DNA of 16,306 nucleotides, from NCBI GenBank assembly GCA_900319895.1, contig ONQK01000031.1, positions 1-16,306 of the forward strand, written 5' to 3'. This DNA is from an uncultured Prevotella sp. GTDB taxonomy: Bacteria; Bacteroidota; Bacteroidia; Bacteroidales; Bacteroidaceae. This document shows positions 7,018 to 14,079 of the stretch, piece after piece (the first letter of the stretch is position 1; each line of letters begins with the position of its first letter). Both the position numbers and the translations under genes were made by a program. The notes under the pieces are model-generated. The model worked only from the letters and a program-made list of their open reading frames with translations. It was not told the DNA's origin and did not search any database.

Positions 7018-8097
7018 ATGAGAAAAATTGCCTTAGCCATTGGAGGTATGCTGTTCGTCGGCGCTTTGTCTGCACAAAATTCAAAGGAGCCCGCATTCAC
7101 AATCCTCAAATCGAATCCAATCACTAGTGTCAAGAACCAGAGCCGCAGCGGCACATGTTGGTCGTATGCAACCATAGGTTTTTTTGAGAGTGAAATTTTG
7201 CGCAAAACAGGTAAGGCTTACGACCTGAGCGAGATGTTCGTGGCAAGCAAGGACTATGTTGATTGCGCGGTTTTCCATGTGAGGCAACATGGCGACAGCC
7301 GATTCTCGGAAGGTGGTTCGGCCGACGATGTGCTCCATGTCCTCAAGACACATGGCATCTGTCCGGAGGCGGCGATGGCTGCGCCAGGCAGCATGACAGG
7401 CGATTCGCTCGCCAATTTCGTCGAGTTTTTCAGCCTGCTGGAACCTTATGTGGGAGCCGTTGCCCGCAACAAGTCGGCAAAGCTCTCAGAGGCGTGGAAG
7501 AAAGGCCTGCAGGGCATTTTGGATGCCTATTTGGGCCAGTGTCCGGAACGTTTCACCCATGAGGGCAGGAACTACACCCCAAAAAGTTTCGCCGCCTCGC
7601 TGGGGCTCGACTGGGACGACTATGTGAGCATAACCAGCTTTACACACCATCCGTTCAATAGCCATTTCATCATTGAAGCACCCTATAAATGGCGGCCCAG
7701 GCCCAGTTTCAATGTCCCGCTTGACGAAATGATGAGCACGTTAGACCGCGCCTTGGAACAAGGCTATACCGTTTGTTGGGGCGGCGACGTGAGCGGCAAT
7801 GGGTTTTCGCGCAACGGCTTGGCAACACCCCCAGCAAAGAAGCCTACACAGCAGAGCCGGCAACTGCGGTTTGACAATTGGGAGGCGACCTACGACCATG
7901 TGATGTTGATTTACGGCAAGGCCAAGGACCAGGATGGAGTGGAATATTATATGGTGAAAAATTCGTGGGGAGAGACGGGGAAATACAAGGGGATATGGTA
8001 TATGGCAAAAGATTACATTGCAGACAATACGACTTACATTTTCCTCAACCGGCAGGCATTGACAAGTGATTTGCGTAACAGGATGGGAAATCGGTAA
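7018..8097 (+). CDS. Exported C1B (bleomycin hydrolase / aminopeptidase C-like) cysteine peptidase
   Basis: Predicted papain-fold peptidase acting in the periplasm or outside the cell. Residues 1-19 form a signal peptide (MRKIALAIGGMLFVGALSA) with likely cleavage before Gln20. The mature part opens with the catalytic Gln41 and Cys47 in KNQSRSGTCWSYA; the other active-site residues are His294 (YDHVMLIYG) and Asn315 (VKNSWGETG, followed by KGIWYM). Short spacing from the signal peptide to the active site, and no long propeptide, fit the C1B bleomycin-hydrolase group rather than classical papains. At 359 residues it is shorter than cytosolic PepC (about 450), so some helical insertions must be reduced. 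Bleomycin hydrolases usually trim peptides from the N terminus; whether this one does is inference. The NTPase-CYTH gene follows 13 bases later. Cys47 is intact. Confidence 0.88.
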   Translation: MRKIALAIGGMLFVGALSAQNSKEPAFTILKSNPITSVKNQSRSGTCWSYATIGFFESEILRKTGKAYDLSEMFVASKDYVDCAVFHVRQHGDSRFSEGGSADDVLHVLKTHGICPEAAMAAPGSMTGDSLANFVEFFSLLEPYVGAVARNKSAKLSEAWKKGLQGILDAYLGQCPERFTHEGRNYTPKSFAASLGLDWDDYVSITSFTHHPFNSHFIIEAPYKWRPRPSFNVPLDEMMSTLDRALEQGYTVCWGGDVSGNGFSRNGLATPPAKKPTQQSRQLRFDNWEATYDHVMLIYGKAKDQDGVEYYMVKNSWGETGKYKGIWYMAKDYIADNTTYIFLNRQALTSDLRNRMGNR

Positions 8098-8110
8098 AAT
8101 TCATGGAGCA

Positions 8111-9211
8111 ATGCAAGACATCAAGCGAATAGTGCTGACAGGTGGGCCGTGCGCTGGAAAGACGACGGCTTTGGTGAGGATTATTGAGCATTTTTCCAGC
8201 TTGGGATTCAAAGTGTTTACGCTTCCGGAAGTCCCCACCATGTTCACGCAGGCCGGCATGAATTATTTGACCGACAATCCAAGGTTTTTCTACGAAGGCG
8301 AGAAGGCAACGCTGGAAATTCAGATGGCGCTGGAAGACAAGTTCATGAGTATGGCAGCCACTTGTGCGGAGCCGACGGTTATTGTTTGCGACCGCGGGAC
8401 GATGGATGTCTCAGCCTACATGAAGCCTGAAATGTGGGAAGACATCACACATGCCGTTGGTACGACGACGGAAGAGCTGCGGGACGGCAGGTATGATGCC
8501 GTACTCCATTTGGTGAGTGCGGCCGACGGCGCCGAACAGTTTTACACAACAAACAATAATGCCTCGCGCAATGAGGCGGCCGACGAGAAAGGGTTGGAAA
8601 TAGCCCGTGAGCTGGACAAAAAAGTCATCAAGGCCTGGACGGGGCATTCACATCTGCGCGTCATCAATAACCAGGAGGATTTCGACAAGAAGATCAATCG
8701 TGTATTGAAAGAAATAAGCCATGTCCTGGGTCTCCCTCAACCCATTGAAGAGGAGCGGAAATACATTGTTGAAGTCATCGGTGAAATGCCCGAGAGTATC
8801 GAAAGCTCTATTACGCAGACGTATCTGGTCGCAGAACCGGACAGCGAAATCAGGCTCAGAAGACGTAACTGGCAGGGAAAGGTCGTGAATGTCCATACCA
8901 CGAAAAAGCGGATTTCGGCAATGGAGCAGCTGGTCACAGAGCGTCAAATCTCCAATAACCTCTACGAATCAATGCTGCAACAAGCCGACCCGTATCGACA
9001 AACGATTCGCAAACAACGTCGCAGTTTCATTTGGAAAGGGCAGTATTTTGAGTTGGACACCTATCAAGAGCCGCTTGGAGGGCTAATGATTCTGGAGGCC
9101 AAGGGCATTGCCTGCCATGAAGAGGTGCGTCTCCCGGACTTCTTGAGGGTTGTGGAAGACATCACGGGCAACGAACGGTATTACAACTATCATTTGGCGC
9201 TGAGGCGTTGA
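8111..9211 (+). CDS. P-loop NTPase (AAA_28-like) fused to a C-terminal CYTH domain
   Basis: A 366-residue two-domain cytoplasmic protein. Residues about 5-200 are a kinase-like P-loop NTPase with Walker A GGPCAGKTT (11-19) and a Walker B-like strand TVIVCDRGTMD. Residues about 213-366 read as a CYTH (triphosphate tunnel) domain: the ExExK signature Glu213-x-Glu215-x-Lys217, EIRLRRRNW, TERQIS, FELDTY (Glu314, Asp316) and ILEAKG (Glu329). CYTH domains bind triphosphates or polyphosphate with a divalent metal. The same domain order occurs in animal Ttd14, reported to bind GTP and phosphoinositide. Substrate here is unknown: phosphorylation of a small molecule gated by triphosphate binding is inference. 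I chose the ATG at 8111 because the protein then begins just before the first beta strand; the frame opens further upstream inside the peptidase gene. It lies 13 bases after that gene, with no promoter between. Confidence 0.85.
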   Translation: MQDIKRIVLTGGPCAGKTTALVRIIEHFSSLGFKVFTLPEVPTMFTQAGMNYLTDNPRFFYEGEKATLEIQMALEDKFMSMAATCAEPTVIVCDRGTMDVSAYMKPEMWEDITHAVGTTTEELRDGRYDAVLHLVSAADGAEQFYTTNNNASRNEAADEKGLEIARELDKKVIKAWTGHSHLRVINNQEDFDKKINRVLKEISHVLGLPQPIEEERKYIVEVIGEMPESIESSITQTYLVAEPDSEIRLRRRNWQGKVVNVHTTKKRISAMEQLVTERQISNNLYESMLQQADPYRQTIRKQRRSFIWKGQYFELDTYQEPLGGLMILEAKGIACHEEVRLPDFLRVVEDITGNERYYNYHLALRR

Positions 9212-9240
9212 AAACTGCTGTCATTCAGCTCCAAAACGGG

Positions 9241-9263
9241 CGGTTCCTTCCTGGGAGAAACCG
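9241..9263. terminator. Weak hairpin between convergent genes (possible bidirectional terminator)
   Basis: CGGTT (9241-9245) pairs with AACCG (9259-9263); with one mismatch the stem continues for four more pairs to a 3-base loop. On the minus strand CCCGTTTTGG follows, a short T-run; on plus only TTAAG follows. It sits in the 79-base gap between the NTPase-CYTH and guanylyltransferase stops. Terminator function is uncertain. Confidence 0.35.
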
Positions 9264-9290
9264 TTAAGTGTGTCTTCTGGGGAGCAGCCG

Positions 9291-10379
9291 CTAAATGTAT
9301 TCATCGCCTCGCTTCATCTGTACCTCATTGACGAATTTGCGCACCATGGCCGACGAGTCTTCTTTCTTGCAAATCATCAGTACATTGCCGTGTTCTGCGA
9401 CGATGTAGCCGTCGAGCCCGTTGATGACAGCCAACTTCCCTTTCGGGAGCCTCACGACGTTGCTGCGACAGTCTTCAAAAATAACGTCGGAGTCAATGAC
9501 CACGTTGTCATCTTCTGCCTTGCATTTGGTCTCATAGACGGCGTGCCACGAGCCGATGTCTGCCCAACCGAAACGGCAGCCCATGACATATACATTATCA
9601 GACTTCTCCAGAATGCCGTCGTCAAGCGACATGTTGGGGTAAGAGCAAAAATTCTCGTTGATGAATTTCTGCTCCTCCTTAAATGTCCATTCGGAATGTT
9701 CTTTGTCGAATTTTCGCAAGACGGCGGGCAAGACCTTTTGCAGACTGTTGCGCAGGGTTTTGAGATTGGACAGAAAAAGTCCGGTGTTCCAGTAGAACTC
9801 GCCGCTTTCCATGAACATCTTTGCAAAGTTCCGCTCGGGTTTTTCGGTAAATGACTTGACTTTGCACACGGCTTTGTTTCCTGTCTGTTCGCCCAGTTGG
9901 ATATAGCCGTATCCTGGCTCTGGCCGTGAGGGCTTGATGCCCATGGTCAGCAAGAAATCGTTTTGGGCGACGAAGTCTAGGGCATTTTCAATGTCTTTGA
10001 TGAATACGTCTTCATCGGTGATCAGCTGGTCGGCAGGCGTGACCACGATGCTTGCATTTTCGTTCAGTTTCCCGATGCGGTGGGTGGCCCATGCCATGCT
10101 TGGTGCCGTGTTTCGGTGGATGGGCTCTGCCAAAATGTTGTTTTTAGGGAGTTTCGGCAATTGTTCTTTTACCAGATGGAGGTATTCTTTATTGGTTGAG
10201 ATGAAGATGTTCTCGCCGGGCACGATTTTCGAGAATCGCTCAAAAGTTTGTTGCAGCAGCGACTTCCCTGTTCCGAAAAAGTCGACAAACTGTTTCGGGC
10301 ATTCGCTTCGGCTGTAGGGCCAGAGGCGGCGTCCCTTTCCGCCAGCGAGAATCACACAATAATAATTCGTATGGGTCAT
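9291..10379 (-). CDS. manC: Mannose-1-phosphate guanylyltransferase (GDP-mannose pyrophosphorylase)
   Basis: Makes GDP-mannose from mannose-1-phosphate and GTP in the cytoplasm; GDP-mannose feeds GDP-fucose, capsule, O-antigen and glycoprotein glycan synthesis in Bacteroidales. The 362-residue protein begins THTNYYCVILAGGKGRRLWP, with the nucleotide-binding loop (Leu11 to Pro21) and PKQF (28-31). Further motifs are AEPIHRNTAPSMAWA (84-98), VTPADQLI (about 113-120), VKSFTEKP, FYWNTGLFL and GWADIGSWHAVYE. It ends soon after the nucleotidyltransferase and short left-handed helix part, so it lacks the phosphomannose isomerase domain of long ManC/AlgA proteins. It stands alone, convergent with the NTPase-CYTH gene, with its own promoter and no polysaccharide genes nearby, which suggests a housekeeping copy. 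The symbol manC rests on family; rfbM would be equally acceptable. Confidence 0.93.
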   Translation of the reverse strand: MTHTNYYCVILAGGKGRRLWPYSRSECPKQFVDFFGTGKSLLQQTFERFSKIVPGENIFISTNKEYLHLVKEQLPKLPKNNILAEPIHRNTAPSMAWATHRIGKLNENASIVVTPADQLITDEDVFIKDIENALDFVAQNDFLLTMGIKPSRPEPGYGYIQLGEQTGNKAVCKVKSFTEKPERNFAKMFMESGEFYWNTGLFLSNLKTLRNSLQKVLPAVLRKFDKEHSEWTFKEEQKFINENFCSYPNMSLDDGILEKSDNVYVMGCRFGWADIGSWHAVYETKCKAEDDNVVIDSDVIFEDCRSNVVRLPKGKLAVINGLDGYIVAEHGNVLMICKKEDSSAMVRKFVNEVQMKRGDEYI

Positions 10380-10406
10380 ATAAGGTCATTGGTTTGATTT
10401 CGCTTA

Positions 10407-10438
10407 CGAATATACAACTAATATCATGAATACACAAA
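10407..10438 (-). promoter_or_regulatory. Probable promoter of the mannose-1-phosphate guanylyltransferase gene
   Basis: Read on minus: TTTG (10438-10435), a 20-base spacer, then TATATTCG (10414-10407), one mismatch from TAnnTTTG. The ATG is 27 bases downstream. Spacing is right; the -7 element is imperfect. Confidence 0.5.
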
Positions 10439-10590
10439 AGAAAATGTGAAAATTTTTCAAATTCCTTGAATTTCTTTCAAAAGAGGCGGGAAATGGATGG
10501 AAAATGGCTCTTGAGGTGTGGATTTTCGAATATCGTGGGCGTTTCATGCGGTGAGAAAGATGCATGAAAAGTCTGGCGGCGTGGAAAGAC

Positions 10591-10628
10591 AAAAGCGGGG
10601 GGAACTTTTTGAAGTCTCCCCCGCTTTT
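10591..10628 (-). terminator. Terminator of the tRNA-Pro gene
   Basis: AAAAGCGGGGG and CCCCCGCTTTT form a perfect 11-bp outer stem. Inside it, a G-T wobble, one A-C mismatch and ACTT/AAGT nearly close the helix, leaving a 4-base loop. On minus it follows the tRNA's CCA after one base and ends TTTTGTCTTT. The A/T symmetry means it could also stop plus-strand transcription. Confidence 0.88.
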
Positions 10629-10629
10629 G

Positions 10630-10705
10630 TGGTCGGGATGAGGCGACTCGAACGCCCGACCCCTACGTCCCGAACGTAGTGCGCTACCAACTGCGCTACA
10701 TCCCG
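10630..10705 (-). tRNA. tRNA-Pro (anticodon CGG)
   Basis: On minus the 76 bases fold as a cloverleaf: acceptor CGGGATG / CATCCCG, D arm with GCGCAGTTGGTAGCGC, anticodon stem CTACG / CGTAG around loop TTCGGGA (anticodon CGG, reading CCG), variable loop GGGTC, and T arm GGGCG-TTCGAGT-CGCCT. The discriminator is A (10633) and CCA is encoded in the DNA (10632-10630). It closely resembles E. coli tRNA-Pro(CGG), including the anticodon-arm sequence. It has its own promoter and terminator, so it is a single-gene unit. Confidence 0.96.
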
Positions 10706-10723
10706 ATGGTATAAATCCGCGTG

Positions 10724-10754
10724 CAAAGGTATAATAAAAATCTGAGAAAACAAA
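10724..10754 (-). promoter_or_regulatory. Promoter of tRNA-Pro
   Basis: Read on minus: TTTG (10754-10751), 19 bases, TACCTTTG (10731-10724), an exact fit to the Bacteroidota consensus. The mature tRNA 5' end lies 18 bases downstream. The -33 element abuts the first copy of a tandem direct repeat. Confidence 0.8.
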
Positions 10755-10788
10755 TATTTTTTTGTGCTAAAAATATTTTTTGTGCTAA
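10752..10788. repeat. Tandem direct repeat between divergent promoters
   Basis: AAATATTTTTTTGTGCTAA (10752-10770) is followed at once by AAATATTTTTTGTGCTAA (10771-10788), identical apart from one T in the T-run. It lies between the tRNA-Pro promoter (minus) and the GNAT-gene promoter (plus). Function unknown; it may be a protein-binding or AT-rich upstream element, or a simple slippage duplication. Confidence 0.75.
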
Positions 10789-10824
10789 AATCTACGGTCT
10801 TAGGGGAGAAAAAGGGTCGATTGT

Positions 10825-10855
10825 TTTGTATAATCGGCTGTTTTTTTTACCTTTG
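10825..10855 (+). promoter_or_regulatory. Promoter of the GNAT / parE / S41 run
   Basis: TTTG (10825-10828), a 19-base spacer, and TACCTTTG (10848-10855), exactly the Bacteroidota consensus. The ATG is 26 bases after the -7 box. It is the only promoter-like match I see ahead of the three plus-strand genes. Confidence 0.78.
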
Positions 10856-10881
10856 CACATAAAACCCTATAAGAAGAATAA

Positions 10882-12030
10882 ATGAAAAAGGTCACGATTA
10901 AAAAGGTTGAAAACAAACGCGATTTAAGAGATTTTATAGAGTTTCACTACGATTTGTATGCGGGGAACCGTTTTGATGCCCCCAACTTGTTTAGCGACGA
11001 TATGCGGACACTGAGCAAGGAGAGCAATGCCGCGTTCGACTTCTGCGATGCGGAATATTTTCTTGCCCTGGACGAGAGGGGAAAGGTCTGCGGACGTGTT
11101 GCCGCAATCATCAATCGCAGTGCCAATGAGAAGTGGCAGCGCAAGTCGGTGCGCTTCGGATGGATCGATTTTGTTGATGACTACGAGGTGTCGGCGGCCT
11201 TGCTGGAGGCTGTTGAGAACTATGGGCGGCAACATGGGATGACCGAAATCATCGGCCCGCTAGGTTTTACGGACATGGACCCGGAGGGAATGCTCATCGA
11301 AGGTTTCGACCAGCTCGGCACGATGGCTACGATCTACAATTATCCCTATTACCAGAGGCACATGGAGGCATTGTCTGGCTATGTCAAAGACAATGACTAT
11401 GTGGAATGGAAGGTGTATATCCCAGAGAAGATACCGGAGCGTCTGGTCAAGATTTCCGAGATGATACAGCAACGCTATAACTTGCATGTGAAGAAGGTGA
11501 CCAAGGAGGACGTTTTCAGCGGCGATTATGGCAAGCGGATCTTCGACGTGGTCAACGCAACGTTCAAAGACCTTTATGGCTATTCAAAATTGACGGACAG
11601 GCAAATTGACCAGTATGTGAAAATGTATTTCCCGATGATTGACCTGAACCTTGTCACACTGATTGAAGACCGTAATGCCGACAACAAGGTCGTTGGCATC
11701 GGCATCACGTTGCCATCGCTGACTCGGGCTTTGCAGAAATGCCGCCGCGGCCGCCTCTTCCCGTTTGGGTGGTGGCATGTGTTGCGTGCCATCAAGTTTC
11801 ATAAGACAAAGGTGGTCGACCTGCTCCTGGTGGGTGTCTTGCCCGAATACCGAAGCAAGGGCGCAAATGCCCTGCTTTTCTACGACTTGATCCCCTATTA
11901 CCAAAAATATGGCTTTGAATGGGGAGAAAGTCATGTGGAGATGGAGATGAATTCCGGCGTACAGAACCAATGGCAGTATTTTGACTCTGAACTGCACAAG
12001 CGCCGCCGTTGTTATAAGAAAAATTTGTAG
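10882..12030 (+). CDS. GNAT-like acyltransferase-fold protein, substrate unknown
   Basis: A 382-residue soluble protein with no signal peptide. The clearest motif is LLLVGVLPEYRSKGANALLF (about 314-333), in which Arg324-Ser-Lys-Gly327-Ala resembles the acetyl-CoA pyrophosphate loop (R/QxxGxG/A) of GNAT enzymes. The N-terminal half has a second candidate core strand, KVCGRVAAIINRSANEKW, followed by a conserved-looking stretch IIGPLGFTDMDPEGMLIEGF. The length is about twice a single GNAT domain, so two GNAT-like halves are likely, with only the C-terminal one keeping a recognisable CoA loop. An amino-acyl or peptide acceptor is possible, but nothing in the sequence shows it. It is first in a probable operon, 30 bases ahead of the topoisomerase gene. 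Family call moderate; function not assigned. Confidence 0.72.
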   Translation: MKKVTIKKVENKRDLRDFIEFHYDLYAGNRFDAPNLFSDDMRTLSKESNAAFDFCDAEYFLALDERGKVCGRVAAIINRSANEKWQRKSVRFGWIDFVDDYEVSAALLEAVENYGRQHGMTEIIGPLGFTDMDPEGMLIEGFDQLGTMATIYNYPYYQRHMEALSGYVKDNDYVEWKVYIPEKIPERLVKISEMIQQRYNLHVKKVTKEDVFSGDYGKRIFDVVNATFKDLYGYSKLTDRQIDQYVKMYFPMIDLNLVTLIEDRNADNKVVGIGITLPSLTRALQKCRRGRLFPFGWWHVLRAIKFHKTKVVDLLLVGVLPEYRSKGANALLFYDLIPYYQKYGFEWGESHVEMEMNSGVQNQWQYFDSELHKRRRCYKKNL

Positions 12031-12060
12031 AAACGACTCAAAAAAAACAATTTTTACGAC

Positions 12061-14028
12061 ATGAATCAAGAAGCAGACCTGCAAGAAGCCCTTCAAACAC
12101 CTGTAGCATATACTGATGAAAACATCCGCCACTTGTCCGACATGGAACATGTGCGTACGCGCCCGGGCATGTACATCGGGCGGCTGGGCGACGGCTCGCT
12201 GGCGGAAGACGGGATCTATGTCTTGTTGAAAGAGGTGATCGACAACTCTATTGATGAGTTCAAGATGAATGCGGGAAAGCGGATAGAGATCGATATTGAC
12301 GAAGACTTGCGAGTGTCGGTGCGCGACTATGGGCGTGGCATACCACAGGGAAAGTTGATTGAGGCGGTGAGCGTGCTGAACACAGGCGGGAAGTACGACT
12401 CAAAGGCTTTTAAGAAGAGCGTCGGGCTCAATGGCGTAGGCGTAAAGGCGGTAAATGCCCTAAGTCTGAGGTTCGAGGCGAGGAGCTACCGCGACGGCAA
12501 GGTGCGCCGGGTCGTTTTTGAGCGAGGAATGCTTCAAAGCGATACGACCGAGGCTACCGATGACGAAAACGGGACGTACATCTTTTTTGAACCCGACAAC
12601 ACGCTGTTCCTCAATTATTCCTTCCATCGGGACATTGTTGAGACGATGTTGCGCAATTATACTTATCTCAACACCGGGCTGACCATTATGTATAATGGCA
12701 AGCGCATCCTCAGCCGCAATGGGCTGGAAGACTTGCTCACCGACACGATGACGACGGACGGGCTTTATCCGATCATCCACATGAAAGGCGAGGACATCGA
12801 GATTGCATTCACGCATACGAACCAGTATGGCGAGGAATACCACTCGTTTGTCAACGGCCAACACACCACACAGGGCGGAACGCACCAAAGTGCCTTTAAG
12901 GAGCACATGGCAAAGACCATCAAGGATTTTTTTGGCAAGTCGTACGAATACGGGGACATCCGAAACGGGCTCGTCGCCGCGATTGCCATCAATGTGGAAG
13001 AGCCGATGTTTGAAAGCCAGACCAAGATAAAGCTCGGCTCGTTGACCATGTCGCCCAATGGAGAGTCCATCAACAAATATGTAGGTGACTTCATCAAGCG
13101 CGAGGTCGACAACTTCCTGCACATCCACAGCGATATAGCAGAAGTGATGCAGGGGAAAATACAAGACAGCGAGCGCGAGCGCAAAGCCATGGCAGGCGTT
13201 GCCAAGCTGGCGCGTGAACGTGCCAAAAAGGCAAACCTCCACAATCGCAAGTTGCGCGACTGCCGTATACATTACAGCGACGTGAAGAACAATCGCAAGG
13301 AAGAAAGCTCAATCTTCATCACCGAGGGCGATTCGGCAAGCGGGAGCATCACGGCAAGCCGCGATGTCAATACCCAAGCGGTATTTTCGTTAAGAGGAAA
13401 GCCCAAAAACACTTTCGGGCTGACCAAGAAAGCCATATACGATAACGAGGAGTTCCATTTGCTGCAATCGGCTTTGGACATAGAAGACGGGCTCGACACG
13501 CTGCGCTACAACAAGGTTATCGTGGCGACCGATGCCGACGTCGACGGGATGCACATCCGGCTGTTGATGATAACGTTTTTCCTGCAATTCTTTCCCGAAC
13601 TGATCAAGAAAGGGCATGTCTATGTGCTGCAAACGCCGCTGTTCAGGGTGCGCAACCGCCGCACCAAGGTCAAGAACAGGAAAGTGCTCGAGGAAGAGGC
13701 CAGGAAAGAGGCGGCGCAGGGCAAGAAGAGCGATTTCATTACGCGTTATTGTTACAATGAGGCCGAGCGCATCGCCGCCATCGAGGATTTGGGTCCCGAC
13801 CCGGAAATCACGCGATTTAAAGGCCTTGGCGAAATCGACTCAAAGGAATTTGTCAACTTCATCGGCCCGGACATGCGCCTGGAACAAGTGACACTGCATA
13901 AAAACGACCAAGTGCAGAAACTCTTGGAATATTATATGGGCAGCAATACCATGGAGCGTCAGAATTTCATCATCGACAACTTGGTAATAGAGGAAGACCG
14001 TCCTGAGGAGAAGGAGGACTTTGACTAA
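12061..14028 (+). CDS. parE: DNA topoisomerase IV subunit B (type IIA topoisomerase ATPase subunit)
   Basis: ATPase subunit of a type IIA topoisomerase, which with ParC decatenates and relaxes DNA. The 655-residue protein has the GHKL ATPase domain: [13 protein letters not shown] (34-46), EVIDNSIDE (58-66, catalytic Glu58 and Mg-binding Asn62), DYGRGIP (89-95), [14 protein letters not shown], and the QTK loop Gln320-Lys322. The TOPRIM domain carries EGDSASGS (422-429) and DADVDGMHI (491-499), whose acidic residues hold the cleavage metals. [25 protein letters not shown] is the Bacteroidota ParE style; GyrB is the alternative and could be separated by a tree. The ATG at 12061 follows the GNAT gene by 30 bases with no promoter seen. 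The partner parC is not in the window. No frameshift or missing motif was noticed. Confidence 0.9.
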   Translation: MNQEADLQEALQTPVAYTDENIRHLSDMEHVRTRPGMYIGRLGDGSLAEDGIYVLLKEVIDNSIDEFKMNAGKRIEIDIDEDLRVSVRDYGRGIPQGKLIEAVSVLNTGGKYDSKAFKKSVGLNGVGVKAVNALSLRFEARSYRDGKVRRVVFERGMLQSDTTEATDDENGTYIFFEPDNTLFLNYSFHRDIVETMLRNYTYLNTGLTIMYNGKRILSRNGLEDLLTDTMTTDGLYPIIHMKGEDIEIAFTHTNQYGEEYHSFVNGQHTTQGGTHQSAFKEHMAKTIKDFFGKSYEYGDIRNGLVAAIAINVEEPMFESQTKIKLGSLTMSPNGESINKYVGDFIKREVDNFLHIHSDIAEVMQGKIQDSERERKAMAGVAKLARERAKKANLHNRKLRDCRIHYSDVKNNRKEESSIFITEGDSASGSITASRDVNTQAVFSLRGKPKNTFGLTKKAIYDNEEFHLLQSALDIEDGLDTLRYNKVIVATDADVDGMHIRLLMITFFLQFFPELIKKGHVYVLQTPLFRVRNRRTKVKNRKVLEEEARKEAAQGKKSDFITRYCYNEAERIAAIEDLGPDPEITRFKGLGEIDSKEFVNFIGPDMRLEQVTLHKNDQVQKLLEYYMGSNTMERQNFIIDNLVIEEDRPEEKEDFD

Positions 14029-14079
14029 AGACAAGTTGCGGTGCCATGGCATTTTCATGTTTTTATTAACATCAACCTC

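Noticed and set aside
8066..8110. Upstream start for the NTPase-CYTH gene
   Set aside because: It overlaps the peptidase gene and adds residues not needed before the first strand of the P-loop domain; ATG 8111 fits better.
12460..13272. 270-codon minus-strand open frame inside parE
   Set aside because: It is antisense to intact ATPase and transducer motifs of topoisomerase IV B and has no protein-family features.
14041..14079. GTG start for the S41 protease
   Set aside because: It would put 13 extra residues before a normal signal peptide; the ATG at 14080 begins with Met-Lys-Arg.
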